Assembly (NCBI RefSeq): GCF_001418005.1
Contig: NZ_LIOL01000002.1
Span: 242,990-306,989 of the forward strand
Length of the DNA stretch: 64,000 bases
Direction of reading: 5' to 3'
Source of the DNA: Chelatococcus sambhunathii
GTDB taxonomy: Bacteria; Pseudomonadota; Alphaproteobacteria; Rhizobiales; Beijerinckiaceae
The notes below the pieces were generated by a model, which saw only the letters and a list, made by a program, of their open reading frames with translations, made no database searches and was not told the DNA's origin. This document shows positions 1 to 7,102 of the stretch, piece after piece. Position 1 is the stretch's first letter; each line of letters begins with the position of its first letter. Made by a program: the position numbers and the translations under genes.

Positions 1-276
1 CAGCCGCCGCGCTTCGCGATCATGGTGGAGAACGTCGAGCAGATCGGCAACGTCTATCAGATGCAGGTGGTGGTAACTAACGAGGGAGACGTCACCGCAT
101 CGGACGTGAGGCTGCGCGCGGTGCTGCACCAGGACGTGGGTCCGGACGAGGCGAGGGAGCTGCGCTTCGACTACCTGCCGCAGCGGTCGCAGCGGCGCGG
201 CGCCTTCGTCTTCGAACGGGATCCGCGCAGCGGCGTGACGGTGGACTTGTCCGTGACCAGCTATGTCGAGCCGTGA
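1..276 (+). CDS. TIGR02588-like hypothetical protein (3' part)
   Basis: The open frame runs in from the left edge and stops at 276, so only the last 91 residues are visible. They read as a single beta-rich domain with the features VVVTNEGDVTASDVRLRA and DYLPQRSQRRGAFVFERDP. From memory this resembles the TIGR02588 family, small proteins with an N-terminal membrane helix that sit beside a TIGR02587 membrane protein in rhizobia. The expected helix would lie outside the window. Function is unknown. An internal ATG at 22 is in frame, but the frame stays open upstream of it. The family call is by recall; the coding call is firm. Confidence 0.6.
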   Translation, partial: QPPRFAIMVENVEQIGNVYQMQVVVTNEGDVTASDVRLRAVLHQDVGPDEARELRFDYLPQRSQRRGAFVFERDPRSGVTVDLSVTSYVEP

Positions 277-289
277 GATGGGGTGCCGG

Positions 290-877
290 TCACCGTGGAA
301 CGGATTTGGGCAGGGACGCTGTCGGAAAAGTCTCGGTCCGCTCGATGCAGCTCGAGGCCGACTGCTCGTCGAGCTCTTCCAGCAGCCGCAGCCGCGCACG
401 GCTGAGTCGGCTCTTCACCGTGCCGAGGGCACAGCCGCAGATCTCGCCCGCTTCTTCGTAGCTCATGCCGAGAACGCCCACGAGCACGATGATCTCGCGG
501 TGCTGGGGCGGCAGGCGCTGGATGGCTTCATAAAGCTCGCGCCCGCGGGTCGACCATTCCTGCGTCGCGTCGACGCGCAGGCGCGTCGACGCGCAGTCGC
601 TCACCCCCGGGGCCTCCCGTCGGGCAAGCTTCGCCTGCGTGTAGAACGTGTTGCGCATGATGGTGAACAGCCACGATTTCAGGCTGGTGCCGGCTTCGAA
701 CTGCTCGATCTTGGCGAGAGCCTTGGTCAAAGTCTCCTGTACGAGGTCGTCAGCATCGCTGGTGTTGCGGCAGAACGTGCGCGCGAAGGCACGCAGGGCA
801 GGAATGAGCGCGACGATCTCGGAGCTAGATTGTTGGTGCGAGGCGTGTCCTTTCTCGAGCCTTCGGTCAGGCTGCAT
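290..877 (-). CDS. ecfG: EcfG-type RNA polymerase sigma factor (general stress response)
   Basis: A 195-residue ECF sigma factor. Region 2 covers about residues 22-88 and includes DDLVQETL at 43-50. Region 4 covers about 115-168, with a helix-turn-helix around SYEEAGEICGCALGTVKSR. The motifs LIPALRAFAR, SWLFTIMRNTFY and ICGCALGTVKSR are typical of EcfG, the alphaproteobacterial general stress sigma factor released when phosphorylated PhyR captures NepR. I chose the ATG at 877 because GGAGG lies 8 nt before it; an in-frame ATG at 910 would add 11 residues. A nepR-like gene lies upstream on the same strand. No phyR or its kinase is in the window. A weak EcfG-like promoter (944-968) precedes it, so autoregulation is possible. 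Confidence 0.9.
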   Translation of the reverse strand: MQPDRRLEKGHASHQQSSSEIVALIPALRAFARTFCRNTSDADDLVQETLTKALAKIEQFEAGTSLKSWLFTIMRNTFYTQAKLARREAPGVSDCASTRLRVDATQEWSTRGRELYEAIQRLPPQHREIIVLVGVLGMSYEEAGEICGCALGTVKSRLSRARLRLLEELDEQSASSCIERTETFPTASLPKSVPR

Positions 878-1254
878 GGCGATTGCCTCCGCAGAATCGT
901 GTGCTGGCATCCGAGCCGCCCCTCCGGCCCGTCCTCTTGGGACAATGTTCGCCCCGTCCGATAGTTCCGCGATCTCGGGGAAAAATCGATGCCGCCGAGG
1001 CGCTGGTCTCGGGCTGGGGGCGGGTTGGGCCGGCGGGGCAAGGCGAGCCGGTCGTCGCCGCGCTATACGATCGATCCGGGGAACTGGTTCATGACGAACC
1101 GGCTGCGGTCGAAGCCGTGTTGCGCAGCGCCAGCTTCGTCATCACCGACCCGCTGGAGCGGCGTTATCTCTTCAAGGCGCGGTCAACGGCACGACGCGAC
1201 CGAACGGCCGCTGTCTTGGCCGCCCTGACGGCAGTCGACACCGCCGTAATCTCG
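878..1254. other. Spacer between ecfG and nepR
   Basis: This 377-nt gap holds the weak EcfG-like promoter at 944-968. On the plus strand, about 1030-1250 reads as a protein-like stretch (for example SFVITDPLERRYLF), but that frame continues antisense through nepR and has no convincing start or ribosome binding site. It may be a coding remnant or chance. I see no other gene here. Confidence 0.4.
944..968 (-). promoter_or_regulatory. Possible EcfG-type promoter of ecfG
   Basis: Read on the minus strand this is GGAAC (968-964), a 16-bp spacer, then CATT (947-944). The EcfG consensus is GGAAC-N16/17-CGTT, so the -35 element is exact and the -10 element has one mismatch. Transcription would start near 937, about 60 nt before the chosen ecfG start. 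Sigma factors of this class often control themselves. The match is imperfect and could be chance. Confidence 0.35.
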
Positions 1255-1434
1255 TCAACCCTGGTCCTTCTCGCGCCGCTGCCTCGTCAGCGCCTCCTGG
1301 AGCTCGAGGGCAAGCACGAGCAGTCGCTCGGGCACCGGTTCGCGCTCGATTTCGTCGAGCAGCAACCGGATGTCTCTCGCGCACGTCGCCGAGGCAGTCG
1401 GTTCCTTCATGTGCTTGCCGATATTCTCGCCCAT
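1255..1434 (-). CDS. nepR: NepR-like anti-sigma factor
   Basis: A 59-residue protein that falls below usual ORF length cut-offs. Residues 22-42 read IRLLLDEIEREPVPERLLV. They match the conserved NepR core (LYDEVVNEPVPDRF-type), in which two helices flank an EPVP turn that binds EcfG. The rest is a short acidic/basic tail ending in RREKDQG. In the known system NepR holds EcfG inactive until phosphorylated PhyR binds NepR. It sits upstream of ecfG on the same strand, as expected, but with an unusually long 377-nt gap. A 12-bp palindrome lies just before the start. The ribosome site is weak (AGGG). Assignment rests on the EPVPERLL motif plus synteny. Confidence 0.8.
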   Translation of the reverse strand: MGENIGKHMKEPTASATCARDIRLLLDEIEREPVPERLLVLALELQEALTRQRREKDQG

Positions 1435-1442
1435 GACGGCCC

Positions 1443-1454
1443 TAACAATTGTTA
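1443..1454. promoter_or_regulatory. 12-bp perfect palindrome before nepR
   Basis: TAACAATTGTTA is self-complementary and lies 8 bp upstream of the nepR ATG. It could be an operator or shape the 5' untranslated region. It is AT-rich against a GC-rich background. No binding protein can be assigned. Confidence 0.4.
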
Positions 1455-2055
1455 ATCACATGAGCCTCGCCCCTTGCCGTCGCGATTGCAAGCGAAACAT
1501 CACCATTTGACAGAGATTTCAAGGTGTTCCGATCTGTCGGCTGGTATCAGGAGAAGGCGCGCCGCGGGTTCTGGATCGGCGGATCGCCCGGTGCCAGAGG
1601 GCCGGACCGTCCGTTTCGTCGGAATTGCGACCAAGCCCGCCGCCCAGCAGGCTATGGGGCTTCGGCTCCTCCACAGGCGGATGGGCAGTGGGCGGGGAAT
1701 CGGAGTGGGCGACTGGGGTGCGGAGGCCGAGCCCGGGCGGGGATGGGCCCATCTCGCGGGGGCGGATCTCCGGGACAGGCAGACGAAGGTATGATGCATT
1801 GGCATGCTTCGCTTCCTTCACGATCGTGGCGGCGGCGCGTGTCGGCGCGGAGAAGCTCGCGGCCCTAACCGTCGACGCGGCGGCCTGTTCCAGCCTCGGT
1901 TGCGGGACGGGCGCAGGCTATGAGGCAGTCGCCTGTATCCGTCCCGAGCGAGCCGTGGCTGCGCCGGTCATCCGTGTCGACTGGCCGCCGGCCGGCGATC
2001 GCTGCGCCCGTAGCGTCTCGCCCGTCTCGTAGCCGGCGCCGAAGGGGCGGGAGAA

Positions 2056-2080
2056 GGAACATCCGCGCCGCGAAGCCGTT
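2056..2080 (+). promoter_or_regulatory. EcfG-type promoter of ku-ligD
   Basis: GGAAC (2056-2060), 16 bp, then CGTT (2077-2080) is an exact match to the alphaproteobacterial general-stress promoter. It ends 43 nt before the ku ATG, leaving room for a leader of about 35 nt with AGGAG at the correct place. Together with ecfG and nepR next door it suggests stress-induced end joining. Matching is by eye. Confidence 0.7.
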
Positions 2081-2123
2081 GAGGGAAAGGACCATTTAGC
2101 AGGGATCAGCCGAGGAGCAGGCC

Positions 2124-3002
2124 ATGGCCGAGCGCCCGGTCTGGAAGGGCCAGCTGCGTTTGTCGCTCGTCTCCATTCCGGTGGAGATGTATTCGGCGAC
2201 GAACACGTCGGCGCGCATCTCCTTCCGCCAGATACACAAGCCCTCGGGCAAGCGCGTGCAGTACCAGAAAGTCGTGCCCGGCGTCGGACCGGTGAAGAAC
2301 GACGATGTCTGGAAGGGCTACGAGGTCGAGGACGACGAATATGTGCTGATCGATCCGGATGAGATCGACGCCATCAGGCTCGAGACGAAGAAGACGCTCG
2401 AGCTCGTGCATTTCGTTGATGTCTGCGAGATCCCTCCGCTCTACTTCGACCGTCCGTATTTCCTCGCCCCCACCGACGAACTGGCGGAAGACGCCTTCCG
2501 GGTGGTGCGTGACGCGCTCGCGGAGACGCGCAAGGCGGGGCTCGGCCAGCTCGCCATGCGCGGCCGGGAATATCTCGTCGCCGTGCGGCCGTGCGGCAGC
2601 GGCCTTTTGGCGGAGACGCTCCACTACGAGGAAGAGATTCGCAAGACCGACGCCTTCTTCTCCTCGATCTCGCGCAAGGCCGCCGAGAAGGACCTGCTCG
2701 AGGTCGCCAAGCAGTTGATTGACCGCAAGAGCGGCCCCTTCGACGCGAGCGCCTTCGAGGACCGCTATGCCGAGGCCATCCGGACCCTGATCGACGAGAA
2801 GGTCAAGGGGCGCAAGCCGAAGCGCGTGAGGGCCGAGGAGGAGGCCCGGCCGCGCGGCGGCAATGTCGTCGACCTGATGTCGGCCCTCAAGGAGAGCCTC
2901 GAGAAATCCGGCACGCAGCCGTCGTCGCCGAAGAAGCGGCCGGCGCAGAAGAAGCCGGCCGGGAAGGCGGCCCCGGCCTCGCGGCGCAAGAAGTCGGCGT
3001 GA
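2124..3002 (+). CDS. ku: Non-homologous end joining protein Ku
   Basis: A 292-residue bacterial Ku, which forms homodimeric rings on broken DNA ends and recruits LigD. The N-terminal 200 or so residues carry the Ku core, starting WKGQLRLSLVSIPVEMYSA and including LETKKTLELVHFVDVCEIPP. The last 45 residues are rich in lysine and arginine (SPKKRPAQKKPAGKAA), the usual DNA-binding tail. AGGAG lies 6 nt before the ATG. ligD starts 7 nt downstream, so the two form an operon. An exact EcfG-type promoter lies upstream. Length and motifs are normal for the family. Confidence 0.95.
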   Translation: MAERPVWKGQLRLSLVSIPVEMYSATNTSARISFRQIHKPSGKRVQYQKVVPGVGPVKNDDVWKGYEVEDDEYVLIDPDEIDAIRLETKKTLELVHFVDVCEIPPLYFDRPYFLAPTDELAEDAFRVVRDALAETRKAGLGQLAMRGREYLVAVRPCGSGLLAETLHYEEEIRKTDAFFSSISRKAAEKDLLEVAKQLIDRKSGPFDASAFEDRYAEAIRTLIDEKVKGRKPKRVRAEEEARPRGGNVVDLMSALKESLEKSGTQPSSPKKRPAQKKPAGKAAPASRRKKSA

Positions 3003-3009
3003 GGGGCCC

Positions 3010-5550
3010 ATGGCCGAGGTGCGGCATCTGCTCAGGGAATACCGGGAGCGGCGGGATTTCACCAGGACAGCCGAACCCGACGTCACGGCCGAGGCCCGCA
3101 CCGGCGAGGGGCTGCTCTTCGTCGTGCAGAAACATGCCGCGACGCGCCTCCACTACGATTTCCGCCTCGAATGGCAGGGTGTTCTGAAGAGCTGGGCGGT
3201 GACGCGCGGCCCGAGCCTCGACCCTGCCGACAAGCGGCTCGCGGTGCGGACCGAGGACCATCCGCTCGCCTATGGCGACTTCGAGGGCATCATTCCCAAG
3301 GGCCAGTACGGCGGCGGCACGGTCATGCTGTGGGACCGCGGCACCTGGGAGCCTGTCGGCGACCCTGACGAGGGCCTGCGCCGCGGCAAGCTGACCTTTC
3401 GCCTTCACGGCGAGCGGCTGTCGGGCGAATGGGCCCTCGTGCGCATGGCGCCGAAGCCGGGCGACAAGCGCGAGAACTGGCTGCTGATCAAGCATCAGGA
3501 GGAAACCTCCGGCCGGCGCCGCCCGCCGGACATTCTGACGCGCCATACCCGCAGCGTCGCCTCCGGGCACACGATGGAGGAAATCGCCGCTGAGGGGCGC
3601 ACGATCGCCCCCGAGGATGTGGCGCCGGAGCGACGCGCCCGGCGGCCGGCGGCGAAGGCTGCGGAGAAAAAGGCCCGCAAGGGCGGCCGGGGCGGGCATG
3701 CGCTGCCGCGCTGGGTGGAGCCGCAGCTCGCTACGCTGGTCGACGCCGCGCCCGAGGGCGGGCAATGGCTGTCGGAGATGAAATACGACGGCTACCGCGC
3801 CCTGGTCGCCATCGGCGGCGGCACCTGCCGCGTCTATACCCGCAACGGCAAGGACTGGACCGATCGCTTCCCCGAGGTCGCGCAGGCGGCCGGCCGTCTC
3901 GACACGTCGGGCACCCTGATCGATGGCGAGATCGTCGCCTTCGACGAGAAGGGCAAGACCGACTTTTCCACCCTGCAGGCGGCGTTGCAGGAGGGCAGGA
4001 GAGGACTGACGTTCTTCGCCTTCGATCTCCTGTGGCTCGACGGCGAGGACGTCCGCGGGCGTCCCCTCACCGAGCGCAAGGACCTGCTGCAGCAGCTCCT
4101 CGGCGAGGCCGGGCCGCCGCTCATCTATTCGACGCATGTCGTCGGCAACGCGTCCGAGGTGAACCGGCGGCTGTGCGCGGCCGGGCACGAGGGAATCGTC
4201 GCCAAGCGGGCGGAGGACGCCTACCGCTCCGGCCGCGGGCGCAGCTGGCTGAAGGTGAAATGCGGAGCGCGCCAGGAGTTCGTCATCGGCGGCTATAGGC
4301 CGAGCGACAAGAAGGGCCGCACCGTCGCCTCGCTGCTGATCGGCGTCAACGAGGGAGGCAAGCTCGTCTACAAAGGACGGGTGGGGGCCTTCGAGGGCGA
4401 CCATCTGGCGCGGCTGGAGCAGCTCCTCGCCAGCCGCGGCCGCAAGACCTCGCCCTTCGCCGAGCTGCCGCGCGATATCGCTCGACGGGCTCGCTTCGTG
4501 CGGCCGGACATCGTCGTCGAAGTCGGCTTTACTGAATTCACGCGCGAAGGCGCCGTCCGCCACGGCGTTCTGAAGGGCATCCGCGAGGACAAGCCGGCGC
4601 GCGAGGTGGTGTTGGAGACACCCAGGGGGACGGCCATGCAGGAGCACGAAGCGCGGGATGTCATCGCCGGCATCAGGCTGTCCAACCCGGACAAGGTGCT
4701 CTTCGCCGAGCAGGGCGTGACGAAGGCCGATCTGGCGGCCCATTACGAGCGCGTGGCCGGGCGGATCCTGCCCTTCGTCTCGGAACGTCTTCTCAGCCTC
4801 GTGCGCTGCCCCGAGGGGGCCGGCACACAGTGCTTCTTCCAGAAGCACGGCAACAAGACCGTGGCCCGCGAGCTCAAGCGCCGCGAGATCACCGAGAGCG
4901 ACGGCGAGCGCGGCGTCTATCTCTATGTCGACGACCTCGCGGGTCTCGTCGCCGGCGTGCAGATGGGGACGCTCGAATATCACATCTGGGGCTCGCGCAT
5001 CGATCGCCTCGACCAGCCGGACCGGCTGGTCTTCGATCTCGATCCCGACGAGGGGCTCGACTTCGCCGCCGTGCGCGCCGCCGCCTTCGACCTGCGCGAG
5101 CGGCTCGCGACGCTCGGCCTTCAGACCGTGCCGCTGCTGACCGGCGGCAAGGGCATCCATGTCATCGCCCCCCTCGTGCGCCGGGCGGACTGGCCGATGG
5201 TCAAGGCCTTCGCCCGCGGCTTCGCCCGGCTCATCGCCGGGGAAGAGCCGGACCGCTATGTCGCCCAGGCCTCGAAGGCCAAGCGCGCCGGCCGCATCTT
5301 CGTCGACTGGCTGCGCAACGAGCGCGGCTCCACCGCCATCGCGCCCTATTCGACGCGGGCGAAGAAGAACGCGCCGGTCGCGACCCCTGTGGGCTGGGAC
5401 GAGTTGCGGACCATCGACACCGCCCAGGCCTTCACCATTGCCGACATGGAGAGACGCCTGTCGATGCCGGATCCCTGGGCGGGTGAAGCCGAGGGGCGCC
5501 AGGCGATCACGAAGACCATGCTCGGGAAGGTGGGTGCCGAGGAGGGCTGA
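3010..5550 (+). CDS. ligD: ATP-dependent DNA ligase D (PE-LIG-POL)
   Basis: An 846-residue multifunctional end-joining enzyme. The N-terminal phosphoesterase domain (about 30-180) has H42, H48, D50, R52, H84 and Y88, the same residues and numbering as I recall for the Pseudomonas LigD metal site. The ligase domain (about 230-540) has the nucleophile K258 in EMKYDG. The primase-polymerase domain (about 560-846) has metal-binding D676 and D678 in VFDLDPDEG, plus LLTGGKGIHVI. It trims, fills and seals ends brought by Ku. GAGGGG precedes the ATG. A basic linker (about 205-228) separates the first two domains. All three active sites look intact. Confidence 0.96.
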   Translation: MAEVRHLLREYRERRDFTRTAEPDVTAEARTGEGLLFVVQKHAATRLHYDFRLEWQGVLKSWAVTRGPSLDPADKRLAVRTEDHPLAYGDFEGIIPKGQYGGGTVMLWDRGTWEPVGDPDEGLRRGKLTFRLHGERLSGEWALVRMAPKPGDKRENWLLIKHQEETSGRRRPPDILTRHTRSVASGHTMEEIAAEGRTIAPEDVAPERRARRPAAKAAEKKARKGGRGGHALPRWVEPQLATLVDAAPEGGQWLSEMKYDGYRALVAIGGGTCRVYTRNGKDWTDRFPEVAQAAGRLDTSGTLIDGEIVAFDEKGKTDFSTLQAALQEGRRGLTFFAFDLLWLDGEDVRGRPLTERKDLLQQLLGEAGPPLIYSTHVVGNASEVNRRLCAAGHEGIVAKRAEDAYRSGRGRSWLKVKCGARQEFVIGGYRPSDKKGRTVASLLIGVNEGGKLVYKGRVGAFEGDHLARLEQLLASRGRKTSPFAELPRDIARRARFVRPDIVVEVGFTEFTREGAVRHGVLKGIREDKPAREVVLETPRGTAMQEHEARDVIAGIRLSNPDKVLFAEQGVTKADLAAHYERVAGRILPFVSERLLSLVRCPEGAGTQCFFQKHGNKTVARELKRREITESDGERGVYLYVDDLAGLVAGVQMGTLEYHIWGSRIDRLDQPDRLVFDLDPDEGLDFAAVRAAAFDLRERLATLGLQTVPLLTGGKGIHVIAPLVRRADWPMVKAFARGFARLIAGEEPDRYVAQASKAKRAGRIFVDWLRNERGSTAIAPYSTRAKKNAPVATPVGWDELRTIDTAQAFTIADMERRLSMPDPWAGEAEGRQAITKTMLGKVGAEEG

Positions 5551-5663
5551 GAAGGTCCGGGCCGCGTCATCGGGCCGGGGACAGTCCGCTTGGGGAGTGG
5601 TTGGGGGGCACACGCGCGTCTCCGGGCGCCCTTTCGCAACGGCCCGCAAGCAAGGTGAGTCCC

Positions 5664-5989
5664 ATGAAACGGGCACGACCGACGCAGGTGCTGCCGCCCG
5701 AAGCGCCGGGACCGTGGAGCGTCTGCGGCGCTACATCGACCTCGGAAAGACGGGGGACAAGGTGCCCTTTCCCGACCCCGCAGCCGCGCCGCTCGGCACC
5801 GACGACGAGGCGGCCGGAACGCCCACCACGGCTGCGGAAGTGCACTCGGAGAGTCGCACGTTGACGCCGCAGCCGCACAGCCGCCGCGCCATCATCGTCG
5901 CGGCCGGGATCGCGGGCGCGGCGGTCGTCTTCATCATGCTGTCGCGGCCCTCGGGTGAGGAGCCGCGACAGGCCGTGGGCGGGGCGTGA
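5664..5989 (+). pseudogene. Small membrane protein with probable frameshift
   Basis: An ATG at 5664 with AAGGTG 6 nt upstream opens a frame reading MKRARPTQVLPPEAPGP. This leaves the coding frame near 5711. The next frame, from a GTG at 5714 to 5989, reads VERLRRYIDLGKTGDKVPF, then PDPAAAPLGTDDEAAGTP, and ends with a membrane helix (IIVAAGIAGAAVVFIML). The motif YIDxGxTGDKV..DPAAAPLGTDDEAAGTP occurs, from memory, in short rhizobial proteins of unknown function. One extra G in the run at about 5708-5710 would join the two halves. The alternative is an intact 91-residue protein starting at GTG 5714. It could belong to the ku-ligD transcript. Confidence 0.55.
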
Positions 5990-6326
5990 TTGGGTGTCGC
6001 TTCAGGCCGGCACCGCCGTACTTCGAGACAGCAGGCGCCGGAAAAAGGGGCCCAGCCGGCGTCCGCTACATCGCAGACCAGGGGAAGGGGATGGGGGCGA
6101 CGCACCACCGCCGGCTGGACGTCAACCAACGATCGATGACGGGCATTGTTCCGCTCCGCGACTAAAAATCGCATAAAAATTTCTGCGGGTCGCCCGGCGG
6201 CAGGCTCTCTGGGCTTCGGAACCTTTCCGGCCCCGTCAAGGTTCGGGGGCATTCACGGTGGCGGCCCGCGACAGCGTGCAGAGCGGGCTGTGCCGGACCT
6301 CAAGGAGACCAAGAAGGGTACGGACA
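5990..6326. other. Spacer before the BON-domain gene
   Basis: A 337-nt gap without a recognisable gene. It includes an AT-rich run near 6165-6182 and the EcfG-like promoter at 6218-6243. A GTG at 6258 could extend the BON-domain gene by 23 codons, but it lies too close to the predicted transcription start. Confidence 0.5.
6218..6243 (+). promoter_or_regulatory. EcfG-like promoter of the BON-domain gene
   Basis: GGAAC (6218-6222), 17 bp, then GGTT (6240-6243). One mismatch to GGAAC-N16/17-CGTT. The predicted start near 6250 supports translation from the ATG at 6327 rather than the GTG at 6258. Confidence 0.5.
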
Positions 6327-7034
6327 ATGCCGAGAGAACGATCCCCCTGGTACGGCGACGACCGGGAGTATTTCGAAACCGACGACCTGCGCTATCGCGA
6401 CCGTGACTACGGGCCGATGAGCGAGGATGAATGGGCGCGGCAGGTGCGCCGCAACAACCCCTACGAGGACTATTACGAGCGCCGCTACGGCCGTGGCTAC
6501 AACGAGTGGCCGCGCCGCGACCCGCGCTATGACCTCGCCCCGACCGGGGCCGGGCGCTATTCGGCCCTCTATGAGGGCACCTACGGCACCGGCGGGCGCC
6601 GCCAGCGCCAGCCCTACGGCGGACGGGAACACTACGCGCGCGACTATCATGCCCGCCGGCCCGAGGAGCGCGACTTCTGGGACAAGGCGAGTGACGAGAT
6701 CTCGTCCTGGTTCGGCGACGAGGAGGCCGAGAGGCGGCGGCGGCAGGACCAGTACCGCGGTCACGGCCCGAAGGGCTACACCCGCTCGGACGAACGCATC
6801 AAGGAGGATGTGAGCGACCGCTTGAGCGACGACCCCTCGCTCGATGCATCGGGCATCGAGGTGAGTGTCGAATCGCATGAGGTGACCCTCTCCGGCGAGG
6901 TCTACAGCCGTTACGACAAGCGGCGGGCCGAAGATATCGCCGAGGACGTGTCGGGCGTCACCCATGTCCAGAACAATCTGAGGGTGAACGCCAGAGCGAC
7001 GGGCCCGGACACGGGCGTGAACACGACCTTCTGA
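6327..7034 (+). CDS. BON domain-containing protein
   Basis: A 235-residue protein in two parts. The first 140 or so residues are rich in Arg, Tyr, Asp and Gly with low-complexity runs (DYYERRYGRGYNEW, RDPRYD) and look disordered. The C-terminal 75 residues form a BON domain (TRSDERIKEDVSDRL, then IEVSVESHEVTLSGEV, then VSGVTHVQNNLRV). BON domains bind phospholipid or occur in stress-related envelope proteins such as OsmY. No signal peptide is visible. I chose the ATG at 6327 because AGAAGGG precedes it and the EcfG-like promoter fits. Expression under envelope or osmotic stress is an inference from the domain and promoter. Confidence 0.8.
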   Translation: MPRERSPWYGDDREYFETDDLRYRDRDYGPMSEDEWARQVRRNNPYEDYYERRYGRGYNEWPRRDPRYDLAPTGAGRYSALYEGTYGTGGRRQRQPYGGREHYARDYHARRPEERDFWDKASDEISSWFGDEEAERRRRQDQYRGHGPKGYTRSDERIKEDVSDRLSDDPSLDASGIEVSVESHEVTLSGEVYSRYDKRRAEDIAEDVSGVTHVQNNLRVNARATGPDTGVNTTF

Positions 7035-7063
7035 CACTTTCCGGATCGGCAGCCCGCCGTCCT

Positions 7064-7091
7064 GCGCCGGCCGGCTCGCGGCCGGCGCTTT
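7064..7091 (+). terminator. GC-rich hairpin after the BON-domain gene
   Basis: A perfect 10-bp stem, GCGCCGGCCG (7064-7073) and CGGCCGGCGC (7079-7088), with a 5-nt loop followed by TTTCG. It lies 30 nt after the BON stop. The T-tract is short, so termination may be partial. The topoisomerase gene starts 15 nt after the stem. Confidence 0.45.
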
Positions 7092-7102
7092 CGTGAGACG
7101 CC

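Larger units (their letters stand above)
1435..2123. other. Long spacer between nepR and ku
   Basis: This 689-nt region has no open frame that I recognise on either strand. It contains the palindrome at 1443-1454. On the minus strand, 1867-1891 reads GGAAC-N16-GGTT, a one-mismatch EcfG-like site about 430 nt before nepR. The exact EcfG-type promoter of ku is at 2056-2080. The middle part (about 1500-1850) reads in several frames as proline/arginine-rich sequence, typical of non-coding high-GC DNA. Confidence 0.5.

Noticed and set aside
1519-1529. GGAAC on the minus strand near nepR as its promoter
   Set aside because: Spacing of 16-17 bp leads to CAAA or AAAT, not CGTT.
2887-5676. 929-codon open frame antisense to ligD
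   Set aside because: Long antisense frames are expected in high-GC genes. It is Arg/Ala/Gly/Leu-rich without any family motif, while ligD shows intact catalytic residues.
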